From MFKM01 sp038065115 (GTDB taxonomy: Bacteria > Patescibacteriota > Minisyncoccia > UBA6257 > MFKM01), in assembly GCA_038065115.1 (NCBI GenBank), contig JBBTRS010000026.1, forward strand, positions 1 through 38,520: a stretch of 38,520 bases of DNA, given 5' to 3'. Both the position numbers and the translations under genes were made by a program. Below, piece by piece: positions 22,841 through 29,924 of the stretch (position 1 is its first letter; each line of letters starts with the position of its first letter). The notes beneath the pieces were generated by a model that worked only from the letters and a program-made list of their open reading frames with translations, did not search any database and was not told where the DNA came from.

Positions 22841-23011
22841 ATGGCTAAATCAAAATTTTCGGAAAATTTAATAAGATTAAAATGTTCTGTTTGTAAACGG
22901 GTTAATTATTACACGCGAAAAAACAAGAAAACCGTTGAAAGGAAATTAGAGTACAAAAAATATTGTAATTGGTGTAAAAAACACACTCTTCATAAAGAAG
23001 GAAAGAAATAA
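22841..23011 (+). CDS. rpmG: 50S ribosomal protein L33
   Basis: 56 residues, too short for many ORF callers. MAKSKFSENLIRLKCSVCKRVNYYTRKNKK is the L33 N-terminus; two CxxC pairs (CSVC and CNWC) form a zinc-ribbon, so this is the zinc-binding C+ form. The C-terminus YCNWCKKHTLHKEGKK is also typical. Its position between tRNA-Thr and tRNA-Trp recalls the usual L33-tRNA-Trp-secE order, but no secE or nusG follows. Confidence 0.93.
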   Translation: MAKSKFSENLIRLKCSVCKRVNYYTRKNKKTVERKLEYKKYCNWCKKHTLHKEGKK

Positions 23012-23018
23012 ATTAGGC

Positions 23019-23166
23019 TATAACTTCCACCATTGCCTTTCAGAACCAGAATAATTTTGCTCCAGCGGCAAAATTATCTTTTCCCTCGGTGTCCAAACTC
23101 CGCAAAAGCGGAGACCAAGCTTTCAGCGCCTGCGGGATATTCTTCAAGGCAACGGTGGAAGTTATA
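23019..23166 (+). ncRNA. Candidate structured RNA or MITE-like element closed by a 21-bp stem
   Basis: The ends TATAACTTCCACC.TTGCCTT and AAGGCAACGGTGGAAGTTATA are inverted with one mismatch and enclose two clean hairpins: ATAATTTTGC/GCAAAATTAT (23051-23077) and CTCCGC-AAAA-GCGGAG (23098-23113). The closed-stem design with an open centre recalls 6S RNA in outline, but I cannot match its sequence. With TA at both flanks it could equally be a small transposable element. Confidence 0.5.
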
Positions 23167-23208
23167 TAATTAGATATTTTAGATATTAGGGATTATTATT
23201 TAAAATAT

Positions 23209-23279
23209 GGGGGTGTGGTTCAGTGGTAGAATGCTTCTCTCCAAAAGAAGAGACCAGGGTTCGATTCCTTGCACCCCCG
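23209..23279 (+). tRNA. tRNA-Trp (CCA)
   Basis: Acceptor GGGGGTG/CACCCCC, anticodon CCA (23241-23243), T-loop TTCGATT, discriminator G. The pcm start codon is only 3 nt beyond its end. Confidence 0.95.
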
Positions 23280-23282
23280 CTT

Positions 23283-23915
23283 ATGCTTACAAAGGAATCT
23301 CTAATCAAAGATTTAATTAAAGGAGGTTATCTCAAGAGCCGCCCTTTAATAGATGCTTTTGAAAAAATTGATCGGATTGATTTTGTTCCGGAAAATTTAA
23401 AAAACGAAGCTTATTTAAACCAGCCTTTGCCTATCGGATTCGGTCAGACGATTTCCCAGCCTTTAACGGTGGCTTTTATGCTGGAACTTTTGGAGCCGAA
23501 ACCGGACGAAAAAATTTTAGAAGTGGGCGCTGGCAGTGGTTGGGCGAGCGCTCTTCTGGCCCAAATTGTCGGAGAAAACGGCAATATTTGCGCTATTGAA
23601 AGAATTCCGGAATTATGCGAATTTGGAAAGCAAAATATCGCTAAATATCGTTTTATAGAAAAAGGAATTGTTGATTTTGTTTGCGGCGATGCTTCAAGGG
23701 GATATTCCAAAAAAGCCCCGTTTGATAAAATAATAGCCGCGGCTGCCGGCAAAGATATTCCTTTGGCTTGGAAAGAAGAGCTCAAAATCGGTGGCAGGCT
23801 AATAATGCCGGTTGGTGGCAACATCGTGGTTTTAGATAAAATCAATCAAAATGAATTTGAAAAAAAAGAGTTTTTTGGTTTCAGCTTCGTCCCTTTAATA
23901 ATAAAAACTGATTAA
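23283..23915 (+). CDS. pcm: Protein-L-isoaspartate O-methyltransferase
   Basis: 210 residues. Repairs isoaspartyl residues in damaged proteins using S-adenosylmethionine. Motifs: IDRIDFVPE, the substrate segment IGFGQTISQPLTVAFMLELL, and SAM motif I EVGAGSGWASALLA. An in-frame upstream extension to 23223 is rejected because it lies inside tRNA-Trp. With only 3 nt between the tRNA and the ATG there is no room for a promoter or ribosome-binding site: the message must be made with the tRNA, and maturation of its 3' end would leave a leaderless pcm mRNA. Confidence 0.92.
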   Translation: MLTKESLIKDLIKGGYLKSRPLIDAFEKIDRIDFVPENLKNEAYLNQPLPIGFGQTISQPLTVAFMLELLEPKPDEKILEVGAGSGWASALLAQIVGENGNICAIERIPELCEFGKQNIAKYRFIEKGIVDFVCGDASRGYSKKAPFDKIIAAAAGKDIPLAWKEELKIGGRLIMPVGGNIVVLDKINQNEFEKKEFFGFSFVPLIIKTD

Positions 23916-23944
23916 CGCGAATAGAAACGCCGGCTAAATAGAAC

Positions 23945-23973
23945 TTGACATTATGATTTGAATGCTTTAGATT
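23945..23973 (+). promoter_or_regulatory. Promoter of the rplJ-rplL leader
   Basis: TTGACA, 17-bp spacer, TAGATT; transcription should begin near 23980. Confidence 0.8.
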
Positions 23974-23979
23974 TGAATG

Positions 23980-24160
23980 TAAATCCGCAGACAGCGCCGA
24001 TGATAAATATCGGTGTTCCGATTCCCTAAGGCGTCGGAGCAGGCATTCGCTTTTAGCGAAAAAAGACCCGCCGAGGAATCCAAAAATATTTCAGTTTTTG
24101 GATTTTAGAAACTGTCCGCGGCGCGAAGCCGTATTTTTTTTAACCAATAACAACTAAAAA
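23980..24160 (+). promoter_or_regulatory. Ribosomal protein L10 leader with attenuator
   Basis: CCGCAGACAG (23985-23994) pairs with CTGTCCGCGG (24112-24121) to close a multi-branched leader containing AGACCCGCCGAGGAATCC, resembling the L10 leader of other bacteria. The 3' strand of this stem overlaps a second hairpin, CGGC-GCGAA-GCCG followed by T-run (24119-24141), so closing stem and terminator exclude each other. In the known system L10(L12)4 binds the leader and represses its own operon. Confidence 0.72.
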
Positions 24161-24652
24161 ATGAAAAGCAAGCAACTAAAGATTACAGAAATTAAAGCCG
24201 GTGAAAAGCTTTTTGAAAAAAGCCAGAGTTTGATTTTTATTGATTTCAGTAAAGTCCCCAATAAAAATATTATTCTACTTAAGAAAAAACTTAAAGAATT
24301 CGGCGTTCAATTTAAAGTCCTTAAAAAGCGATTGTTAAGAATTATTTTCAAAGAAAACAAGATTGATTTTGACCCTCAATCAATATTTGAAGGACAAACG
24401 GGAACAATTTTCGCGCCAAAAGATGTTTATTCAATAGCCGGCTCTATTTATAAATCTTTTGACGGTATCAAGGTATTAGGAGCTTACGATCTAAAAGAAA
24501 AACAATTTTTGGAATCTGATTTGTTCAAGAAAATCGCCCTTTTGCCGTCACGCGAAATTTTATTAGCCCGATTAGCCGGAGTTTTAACGGCTCCGATAAA
24601 AATGTTTTTGTTTGTATTAAGCGAAAAATCAAAACAAATGGTCGAAAAATAA
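24161..24652 (+). CDS. rplJ: 50S ribosomal protein L10
   Basis: 163 residues. Family blocks: an N-terminal KSKQLKITEIKAGEKLFEKSQSLIFIDFSKV, then LKKRLLRIIFKE, GQTGTIFAPKDVYSIAG, and the LLPSREILLARLAGVLTAPIKMF near the C-terminus, which precedes the helix that binds L7/L12 dimers. It forms the stalk base and normally represses its own operon through the leader upstream. rplL follows after an AT-rich repeat element. Confidence 0.94.
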   Translation: MKSKQLKITEIKAGEKLFEKSQSLIFIDFSKVPNKNIILLKKKLKEFGVQFKVLKKRLLRIIFKENKIDFDPQSIFEGQTGTIFAPKDVYSIAGSIYKSFDGIKVLGAYDLKEKQFLESDLFKKIALLPSREILLARLAGVLTAPIKMFLFVLSEKSKQMVEK

Positions 24653-24657
24653 TAAAC

Positions 24658-24764
24658 GCGATACCAATATACGAATGCATGCGAATTATACTAAATAGAT
24701 ACGAATTCGTATTATTTGTATCATTAGTATGAATTAGCATATTAGTATCACATTTTAGTATCGC
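24658..24764. repeat. AT-rich hairpin repeat, copy 1 (between rplJ and rplL)
   Basis: About 105 bp, arms of about 45-50 bp built from ATACTAAT/ATACGAAT words, running from CGATACCAAT to ATTAGTATCG-like ends. A second copy lies between murF and tRNA-Glu (31174-31281). Neither copy has an ORF. Confidence 0.8.
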
Positions 24765-24772
24765 ATTGAATT

Positions 24773-25144
24773 ATGGAAAAATTTCAAGATATAATTTCTA
24801 AAGTTGAATCAATGTCGGTTATGGATTTGGCTGAATTGGTAAAAACATTGGAAGAAAAATTCGGAGTTTCCGCGGCTATGCCGGCGGCTTCTGCTGCCGC
24901 CTCCGCCGAATCTTCAACAGCTAAGGAAGAGAAAACCTCTTTTAATGTTATTTTGAAAGTAAGCGGTGATCAGAAAATCAACGTCATCAAGCTTATCAAA
25001 GAAGCCACTGGACTGGGATTAAAAGAAGCCAAGGACATCGCTGACGGAGCGCCGAAAACCATCAAAGAAGGAATGAAGAAAGAAGATGCTGAAGAATTAA
25101 AGAAGAGCTTAGAAGCTGTTGGCGCCACGATAGAGATTCAATAA
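24773..25144 (+). CDS. rplL: 50S ribosomal protein L7/L12
   Basis: 123 residues. N-terminal dimerisation helix (EKFQDIISKVESMSVMDLAELVKTLEEKFGVSAA), an Ala/Ser-rich hinge, and the C-terminal factor-binding domain with KINVIKLIKEATGLGLKEAKDIADGAPKTIKEG. It recruits translational GTPases to the ribosome. It is separated from rplJ by 120 bp of repeat rather than the usual short gap. Confidence 0.96.
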   Translation: MEKFQDIISKVESMSVMDLAELVKTLEEKFGVSAAMPAASAAASAESSTAKEEKTSFNVILKVSGDQKINVIKLIKEATGLGLKEAKDIADGAPKTIKEGMKKEDAEELKKSLEAVGATIEIQ

Positions 25145-25173
25145 AAAACACTTATTTTTTCGTTAGAGATAAC

Positions 25174-25245
25174 GCACCCTTAGCTCAATGGTAGAGCGTA
25201 CGGTTCACATCCGTAAGGTCGCAGGTCCAATTCCTGCAGGGTGCA
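25174..25245 (+). tRNA. tRNA-Val (CAC), unusual T-loop
   Basis: Acceptor GCACCCT/AGGGTGC, anticodon CAC (25206-25208), regular D and anticodon arms. The T-loop is TCCAATT, so position 55 is C instead of U. CCA is not encoded. Confidence 0.9.
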
Positions 25246-25299
25246 CGTAAATTTCTAACGGGATAACGGGTCGCGATTAATCAACGCAATTTTTCGTTT

Positions 25300-26043
25300 A
25301 TGGAAAAGGAAGACACTCAACAAACGATGCAGGTGAGAAATAATTTTTCGGCGCCGATGGCAATTGTAATTGCCGGCGCGCTTATTGCCGGAGCGATATA
25401 TTTTGTTGGCGCGCGGGGAGATGGTGTTGCCACCGCGCCGCAACCAAAAGAAACAGCAGACAATACAGTTGAGTTAGACAACATGAGCCCTATTACGAGC
25501 GCGGATCATATTCGCGGAAATCAGGATGCTTTAGTAACCATCGTTGAGTATTCTGATATGGAATGCCCTTTTTGCGCGCGATTTCATTCCACAATGCAAC
25601 AAGTTGTTGATGAATATGGTAAAAATGGACAAGTGTCCTGGATATACCGCCATTTTCCCCTTGACTCCATTCATTCAAAAGCAAGAACGGAGGCAGTCGC
25701 GACCGAATGCGCGGCGGAGCTTGGAGGCAATGACGCGTTCTGGAAATACCTTGATCGTTTTCTTGAATTGACTCCTTCTAATAACCAAACAGATATTAAT
25801 ACCGTTTTACCGCAAATTGCGCGAGAAATTGGGATTGACGAAGCGCGGTTTACAGCTTGCGTTGAAAGCGATAAATACGAAAAACGAGTGGAAGATGATT
25901 ACCAAAATGCCATTGCCACCGGTGGAAATGGCACGCCTTGGAGCATTATTGTAACGAAAAGCGGTAAAAAATATCCGCTCTCCGGCGCGCAGCCGTATGC
26001 GTCAGTAAAACAGCTTATTGAAATCGGGCTTCGGGACAAATAA
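25300..26043 (+). CDS. Membrane-anchored DsbA-like thiol-disulfide oxidoreductase
   Basis: 247 residues. One N-terminal membrane helix (about 18-37) anchors an extracytoplasmic thioredoxin-fold domain. The active site is CPFC (89-92) in EYSDMECPFCARFH, and the cis-Pro loop is GNGTPWS. The pattern matches the DsbA/Thioredoxin_4 family found in many bacteria with one membrane. It probably forms disulfides in exported proteins such as the Cys-containing pilin-like protein at 12680 and the surface protein at 37743. A strong terminator follows at 26073. Confidence 0.92.
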   Translation: MEKEDTQQTMQVRNNFSAPMAIVIAGALIAGAIYFVGARGDGVATAPQPKETADNTVELDNMSPITSADHIRGNQDALVTIVEYSDMECPFCARFHSTMQQVVDEYGKNGQVSWIYRHFPLDSIHSKARTEAVATECAAELGGNDAFWKYLDRFLELTPSNNQTDINTVLPQIAREIGIDEARFTACVESDKYEKRVEDDYQNAIATGGNGTPWSIIVTKSGKKYPLSGAQPYASVKQLIEIGLRDK

Positions 26044-26072
26044 CAAAATAACGTAAAAATCGTAAGGTTTTT

Positions 26073-26107
26073 AACCAGCTCCGATATAATGTCGGAGCTG
26101 GTTTTTT
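26073..26107 (+). terminator. Intrinsic terminator after dsbA-like gene
   Basis: Perfect 12-bp stem AACCAGCTCCGA/TCGGAGCTGGTT with a 7-nt loop, then a T-run. The next 200 bp up to the mraZ promoter show no gene that I can support. Confidence 0.92.
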
Positions 26108-26321
26108 GGTTTGGTTTTTCGCCGCGTTCCCTTTGGTAATCATTTTATTTTTGAAATAAAAGACTGTTCGGAACAAATTTATCCCTTCATTAAAAATATC
26201 ACCGACAAAGCAAACGCGACGGTGAATAACTTGTGTATAACTTTAAGAGATAAGCCTAAAAAACCGCGTAAATAAAGGAGTTTCTTCCTGTTTTGTTTTT
26301 AGAAAGACAGCAATTTTCATT

Positions 26322-26350
26322 TTGACTGATTAATTTTAGTGGTGTATCAT
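26322..26350 (+). promoter_or_regulatory. Promoter of the mraZ/dcw cluster
   Basis: TTGACT, 17-bp spacer, TATCAT; transcription should begin near 26357, with a leader of about 60 nt. Confidence 0.75.
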
Positions 26351-26358
26351 AAAACATA

Positions 26359-26389
26359 AGTGGGGAATTGTGGATAAAGATGTGGATAG
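26359..26389 (+). promoter_or_regulatory. Probable MraZ operator (three GTGG repeats) with a DnaA-box sequence
   Basis: AGTGGGGA, TGTGGATA and TGTGGATA are spaced 10 and 12 bp apart just after the transcription start, like the repeated GTGG sites bound by MraZ in its own promoter. TGTGGATAA (26369-26377) is at the same time a perfect consensus DnaA box (TTATCCACA) on the other strand, and TGTGGATAG (26381-26389) differs by one base. Confidence 0.65.
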
Positions 26390-26419
26390 TTATTTTGACC
26401 GCGTTTAATTTTAATTAAA

Positions 26420-26851
26420 ATGTTTATCGGCGAATATCAACACAATTTGGATTCCAAAGGAAGATTGGCGATTCCGGCTAAGTTTCGCGATAAATTAACC
26501 GGGGGCGCGATTATAACCCGCGGTCTCGATCGTTGCTTGTTTGTTTTTACATCAAAAGAATGGGAAATTCTGGCGCAAAAATTAATTGCTTTGCCGCTGG
26601 CCCAATCAAACTCCCGGGCATTTGTTCGTTTGATGTTGGCTGGAGCTATGGCGGTGGAAATTGATAAACAGGGAAGAATTTTAACTCCCGATTATTTGAG
26701 ACAATACTCCGGCTTAAAAAAACAAGTGGCGATTGCCGGTCTTTATAACCGGATTGAAATTTGGGATTCCGAAAAATGGCAGGAGTATAAAAATAAAACC
26801 GAAGAGTCGTCGGATGAAATAGCGGAAAAACTAAGTGAATTAGGAATTTGA
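26420..26851 (+). CDS. mraZ: Transcriptional regulator MraZ
   Basis: 143 residues with two AbrB/MazE-like DNA-binding halves: FIGEYQHNLDSKGRLAIPAKFRD and AMAVEIDKQGRILTPDYLRQY; the DSKGR and DKQGR loops are diagnostic. MraZ is the first gene of the dcw cluster and normally represses it by binding GTGG repeats, which are present upstream. rsmH follows after about 90 bp of heptamer repeats. Confidence 0.96.
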   Translation: MFIGEYQHNLDSKGRLAIPAKFRDKLTGGAIITRGLDRCLFVFTSKEWEILAQKLIALPLAQSNSRAFVRLMLAGAMAVEIDKQGRILTPDYLRQYSGLKKQVAIAGLYNRIEIWDSEKWQEYKNKTEESSDEIAEKLSELGI

Positions 26852-26856
26852 TTAAA

Positions 26857-26884
26857 GTATCAAGCGTCGAGTATCAAGCATCAA
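26857..26884 (+). repeat. Heptamer repeat (GTATCAA type x4)
   Basis: Four consecutive 7-bp units GTATCAA, GCGTCGA, GTATCAA, GCATCAA. They resemble the GCGTCAA units in rpe. Confidence 0.8.
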
Positions 26885-26902
26885 GAAAAAATTACAAAAC
26901 TT

Positions 26903-26951
26903 GACACCTAACACCTAATACCTGACACCTGACACCTGACACATGACACAC
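26903..26951 (+). repeat. Heptamer repeat (GACACCT type x7) containing the rsmH start codon
   Basis: Seven 7-bp units from GACACCT to GACACAC; the rsmH ATG (26943-26945) lies across units six and seven. Confidence 0.85.
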
Positions 26952-27929
26952 ACGCCAGTTCTTTTAAAAGAAGTGATAACTGTTTTGGATCCTAAACCCG
27001 GAGAATTTTTTATTGACGGAACAGTCGGTGGTGGCGGCCATACTTTGGAGATTTTAAAGAAAATTGGACCGAAGGGGAAATTGTTAGGCATTGATTGGGA
27101 CGAAGAAGCGATAAAAAATTTCAAATTTTCCCCCTGCGGGGAATCTCCCGAAGGAAGACAAATTTCAAGTTTCAAGAATGTGATTTTGCTTAATGATAGT
27201 TATGCCAACCTGCCGAAAATTTTAGAGGCCATGCCTGCCGGCAGGCAGGGAAATAAACTGGGAATGGCTGACGGGTTGCTTCTTGACTTGGGGATGTCCT
27301 CCGATCAATTGGAATGTTCGGGCCGGGGATTCAGTTTTATGAGAGATGAGCCGTTAGATATGCGTTATCGCGTCGCGCTGACCGATGCAAATCGCGCGGC
27401 GGAGCCGGCATCGGATCAATACGAATCCGCGTCTTTGACCGCAGCGGAGATAATAAGCAGTTTCAATGAAAAAGAACTAGCGGATATTTTTTTTCAATAC
27501 GGCGATGAAAGATTTTCCAGAAGAATTGCCCAGAAAATTATTGAAGAAAGGAAAAAGCAAAGAATTTTAACAACTTTCGGCCTTGTGGATGTTATCAAGA
27601 AAGCGGTGCCGAAAAATTACGAAAGAGGAAGGATTCACCCCGCTACCAGAGTTTTCCAGGCCTTACGGATTTACGTTAATCAGGAATTAGAAAACCTGGA
27701 AAATTTATTAAAAAATATTGACAAGATTTTAAAACCAAAAGGTCGAATCGCTATTATTTCGTTTCATTCGCTGGAAGACCGTTTAGTTAAAAATTATTTT
27801 CGGGAAAAAGCCAAAGAAAAAAAAATTGAAATTCTGACCAAAAAACCAATCAGTCCGACGATAGAGGAAGCAGGGCAAAACCCGCGGTCTCGGTCAGCCA
27901 AATTAAGAGCCGCCATCGTTAGCCACTAG
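26943..27929 (+). CDS. rsmH: 16S rRNA (cytosine-1402-N4)-methyltransferase
   Basis: 328 residues. Starts MTHTPVLLKEVITVLDPKPGEFFIDGTVGGGGHTLEIL with the SAM-binding GTVGGGGH, and has DGLLLDLGMSSDQL, GFSFMRDEPLDMRY, RIHPATRVFQALRIYVNQEL and FHSLEDRLVK. The gene contains several hairpin-encoded inserts: PAGRQG from the CCTGCC palindrome (27232-27249), a segment near FSPCGESPEG, and about 20 extra residues after LDMRY encoded around an inverted repeat (27382-27414). All are in frame and lie in loops. Cotranscribed with the wall synthesis genes. Confidence 0.94.
   Translation: MTHTPVLLKEVITVLDPKPGEFFIDGTVGGGGHTLEILKKIGPKGKLLGIDWDEEAIKNFKFSPCGESPEGRQISSFKNVILLNDSYANLPKILEAMPAGRQGNKLGMADGLLLDLGMSSDQLECSGRGFSFMRDEPLDMRYRVALTDANRAAEPASDQYESASLTAAEIISSFNEKELADIFFQYGDERFSRRIAQKIIEERKKQRILTTFGLVDVIKKAVPKNYERGRIHPATRVFQALRIYVNQELENLENLLKNIDKILKPKGRIAIISFHSLEDRLVKNYFREKAKEKKIEILTKKPISPTIEEAGQNPRSRSAKLRAAIVSH
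27232..27249. repeat. TGCCTGCCGGCAGGCA palindrome inside rsmH
   Basis: Perfect 16-bp palindrome extended by GG on one side, same family as 594-613 and 18346-18366; it encodes MPAGRQG. Confidence 0.85.
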
Positions 27930-27990
27930 CCACTAAGCAATTCGTAATTAAAACTATTGGCTAACGCCCTAGTGGCTAATCACTCACAAT

Positions 27991-28278
27991 ATGACAATAA
28001 TCCAACCAGCCAAAAATAAAAACAAGTTAAGTTCAATAATCATTTTAATTGCCATCTTTTTTATGGCTAGTTTTTATATTTATGAATATAATCGCGCGGT
28101 TAGCCTTAATCATCGCGTTCAATCTTTGGAAAAATCCATAGTCGGCTACGAGGCGCGCAATTCCGACTTAAAGAGCCGGTTTTACGGATTAATTGATTCG
28201 GCCAGTTTGGAAAAGCTAGCCAAAGAAAACAGTTTAGTTTTAGACCAGCAACCTCAATATTTAGGAGTTAATTTTTAA
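27991..28278 (+). CDS. ftsL: FtsL-like division protein
   Basis: 95 residues: short cytoplasmic N-terminus, one membrane helix (about 13-32) and a coiled coil (NHRVQSLEKSIVGYEARNSDLKSRF). There is no sequence signature beyond this, but the place between rsmH and ftsI is that of FtsL, which bridges FtsB and the FtsWI synthase. Upstream is a TAGCCAC heptamer and inverted repeat (27905-27984). Confidence 0.75.
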   Translation: MTIIQPAKNKNKLSSIIILIAIFFMASFYIYEYNRAVSLNHRVQSLEKSIVGYEARNSDLKSRFYGLIDSASLEKLAKENSLVLDQQPQYLGVNF

Positions 28279-28286
28279 GCAAATCA

Positions 28287-29894
28287 ATGAAATCTCGCCC
28301 TATTTTTTTATTAATATTTTTTGTTTTAATTTACGGGGGACTGATTTCCAGGCTTTACAAACTTCAAGTGAAGCAGGGTGTTGATTATTTTGCGCGAGTT
28401 GAAACCCGCGCTGATATTGCCCAAAACAAAAAACTCACCCGAGGCGCGATTTATTTTACGGACCGCCATAATAATTCAATCCAGGTGGCTATCAACAAAA
28501 AATTTCCGGTAATCTACGCTGTTCCCAAAAAAATTGCTCAACAAAAAACTGCTCAACCGGAAAAAATCGCCGAAATTTTAGGGCCGATTATCGGTTGGGC
28601 CAAAGAGAAATTATTGGTTTCGCTTTCTAAGCCAGGCGATCTTTACGAATTGCTTGTGGAAAAGGCTTCCGCCGAGCAAGTTAAATCAGCGAGTTCTTCT
28701 AAAATAGAGGGGATTTACACCGACGTCCAAGATTTTCGTTATTATCCTTTCCAGAACTTAGCTTCCCAGCTCATTGGTTTTTTCGGGTTTAACGAAAAGA
28801 ATAATCAGCCCGCCGGCTTATACGGTTTGGAAAGCTTTTATAATGACAAATTAAAAAACAATCAAGATTTAATTTTAACCATTGATCGCGATCTTCAAGC
28901 TCAAGCGGAAAAAATTTTAAGCAATTTGATAGAAAAATTTCAAGCGACCGGCGGGACGGCTATTATTCAAAAGCCGACGACCGGAGAAATTTTAGCTCTA
29001 ACCAATAAACCGGATTTTGATCCTAATAATTACAGCCAAGCCGAAATTGGTTTATTTTTAAACCCCGCTATTAAAAGTCTTTACGAACCGGGTTCGGTTT
29101 TAAAGATTATCACTATGGCGGCCGGGCTTGATAGTAAAAAAATTACGCCGGAAACGACTTTTTACGATAACGGCTCCGTTACTTTAAACGGCAAGACTAT
29201 TGAAAATTGGGACAAGCAAGCCCATGGCAAATTAACTATGAGCAATATTATTGAGGGATCTATCAATACCGGCGCGGTTTGGGTTGAAAAAACGACGGGT
29301 CATGATTTGTTTTATAATTATCTTGTAAAATTCGGATTAAACAAGGCGACCGGCGTTGATTTTTCCCAGGAACGAGCCGGCAATTTAACTAATTTGGAAA
29401 AAAAACAAGCCCGCGATATTGATTTTGCCACCGCCTCTTTCGGTCAAGGAATAGCCGTTACTCCCTTGGAATTGATTAACGCTTTTTCGGCTATTGCCAA
29501 TGGCGGTAATTTAATGAGGCCTTATTTTAACGCCGAGCTTAAGCCGAAAGTTTTAGCGCGAATTATAAGCCCGGAAACCAGCCGCCAGTTGAAAGAAATG
29601 ATGGTTTCGGCGGTTGAAAAAGCGCAAGTGGCGGCTATTGCCAATTATAAAGTGGCGGGGAAAACCGGAACCGCTCAAGCCCCCGATTTTCAAAACGGCG
29701 GTTATAGCTTGGATGTTATTAACACCTATATCGGTTTTGCTCCGGCGGACGACCCCCGGTTTGTTATTTTATTAAAAATTGATAAGCCCAAAGGAGCGCC
29801 TTTAGCGGGTTTAAGCGTTGTTCCCGCCTTTAAAGAATTGGCTCAATTTGTTTTGAATTATTATAATATACCGCCTGATAAATTAGGTAATTAA
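28287..29894 (+). CDS. ftsI: Peptidoglycan D,D-transpeptidase FtsI/PBP2
   Basis: 535 residues. N-terminal membrane helix (5-21), a pedestal domain, then the transpeptidase domain with SVLK (270-273), SIN (325-327) and KTGT (459-462), the three penicillin-binding motifs. ATASFGQGIAVTPLEL is also typical of class B PBPs. It cross-links septal peptidoglycan and acts outside the membrane. It is shorter than many FtsI proteins and has no PASTA domain. It overlaps no neighbour; murF follows after a small inverted repeat GGTAATTA/TAATTACC. Confidence 0.95.
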   Translation: MKSRPIFLLIFFVLIYGGLISRLYKLQVKQGVDYFARVETRADIAQNKKLTRGAIYFTDRHNNSIQVAINKKFPVIYAVPKKIAQQKTAQPEKIAEILGPIIGWAKEKLLVSLSKPGDLYELLVEKASAEQVKSASSSKIEGIYTDVQDFRYYPFQNLASQLIGFFGFNEKNNQPAGLYGLESFYNDKLKNNQDLILTIDRDLQAQAEKILSNLIEKFQATGGTAIIQKPTTGEILALTNKPDFDPNNYSQAEIGLFLNPAIKSLYEPGSVLKIITMAAGLDSKKITPETTFYDNGSVTLNGKTIENWDKQAHGKLTMSNIIEGSINTGAVWVEKTTGHDLFYNYLVKFGLNKATGVDFSQERAGNLTNLEKKQARDIDFATASFGQGIAVTPLELINAFSAIANGGNLMRPYFNAELKPKVLARIISPETSRQLKEMMVSAVEKAQVAAIANYKVAGKTGTAQAPDFQNGGYSLDVINTYIGFAPADDPRFVILLKIDKPKGAPLAGLSVVPAFKELAQFVLNYYNIPPDKLGN

Positions 29895-29924
29895 GTAATT
29901 ACCGCAATTATTATAAAATAGGTT

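Noticed and set aside
23019..23166. Naming the element before tRNA-Trp as 6S RNA
   Set aside because: Only the general outline agrees; I see no sequence match that would justify the name.
23012..23208. secE expected after rpmG
   Set aside because: No frame encodes a short membrane protein here; the space is taken by the structured element.
23223..23282. Upstream extension of pcm
   Set aside because: It is inside the tRNA-Trp gene.
25161..25260. Inverted CGTTAGA/TCTAACG words flanking tRNA-Val
   Set aside because: Only 7 bp and without further similarity; can arise by chance.
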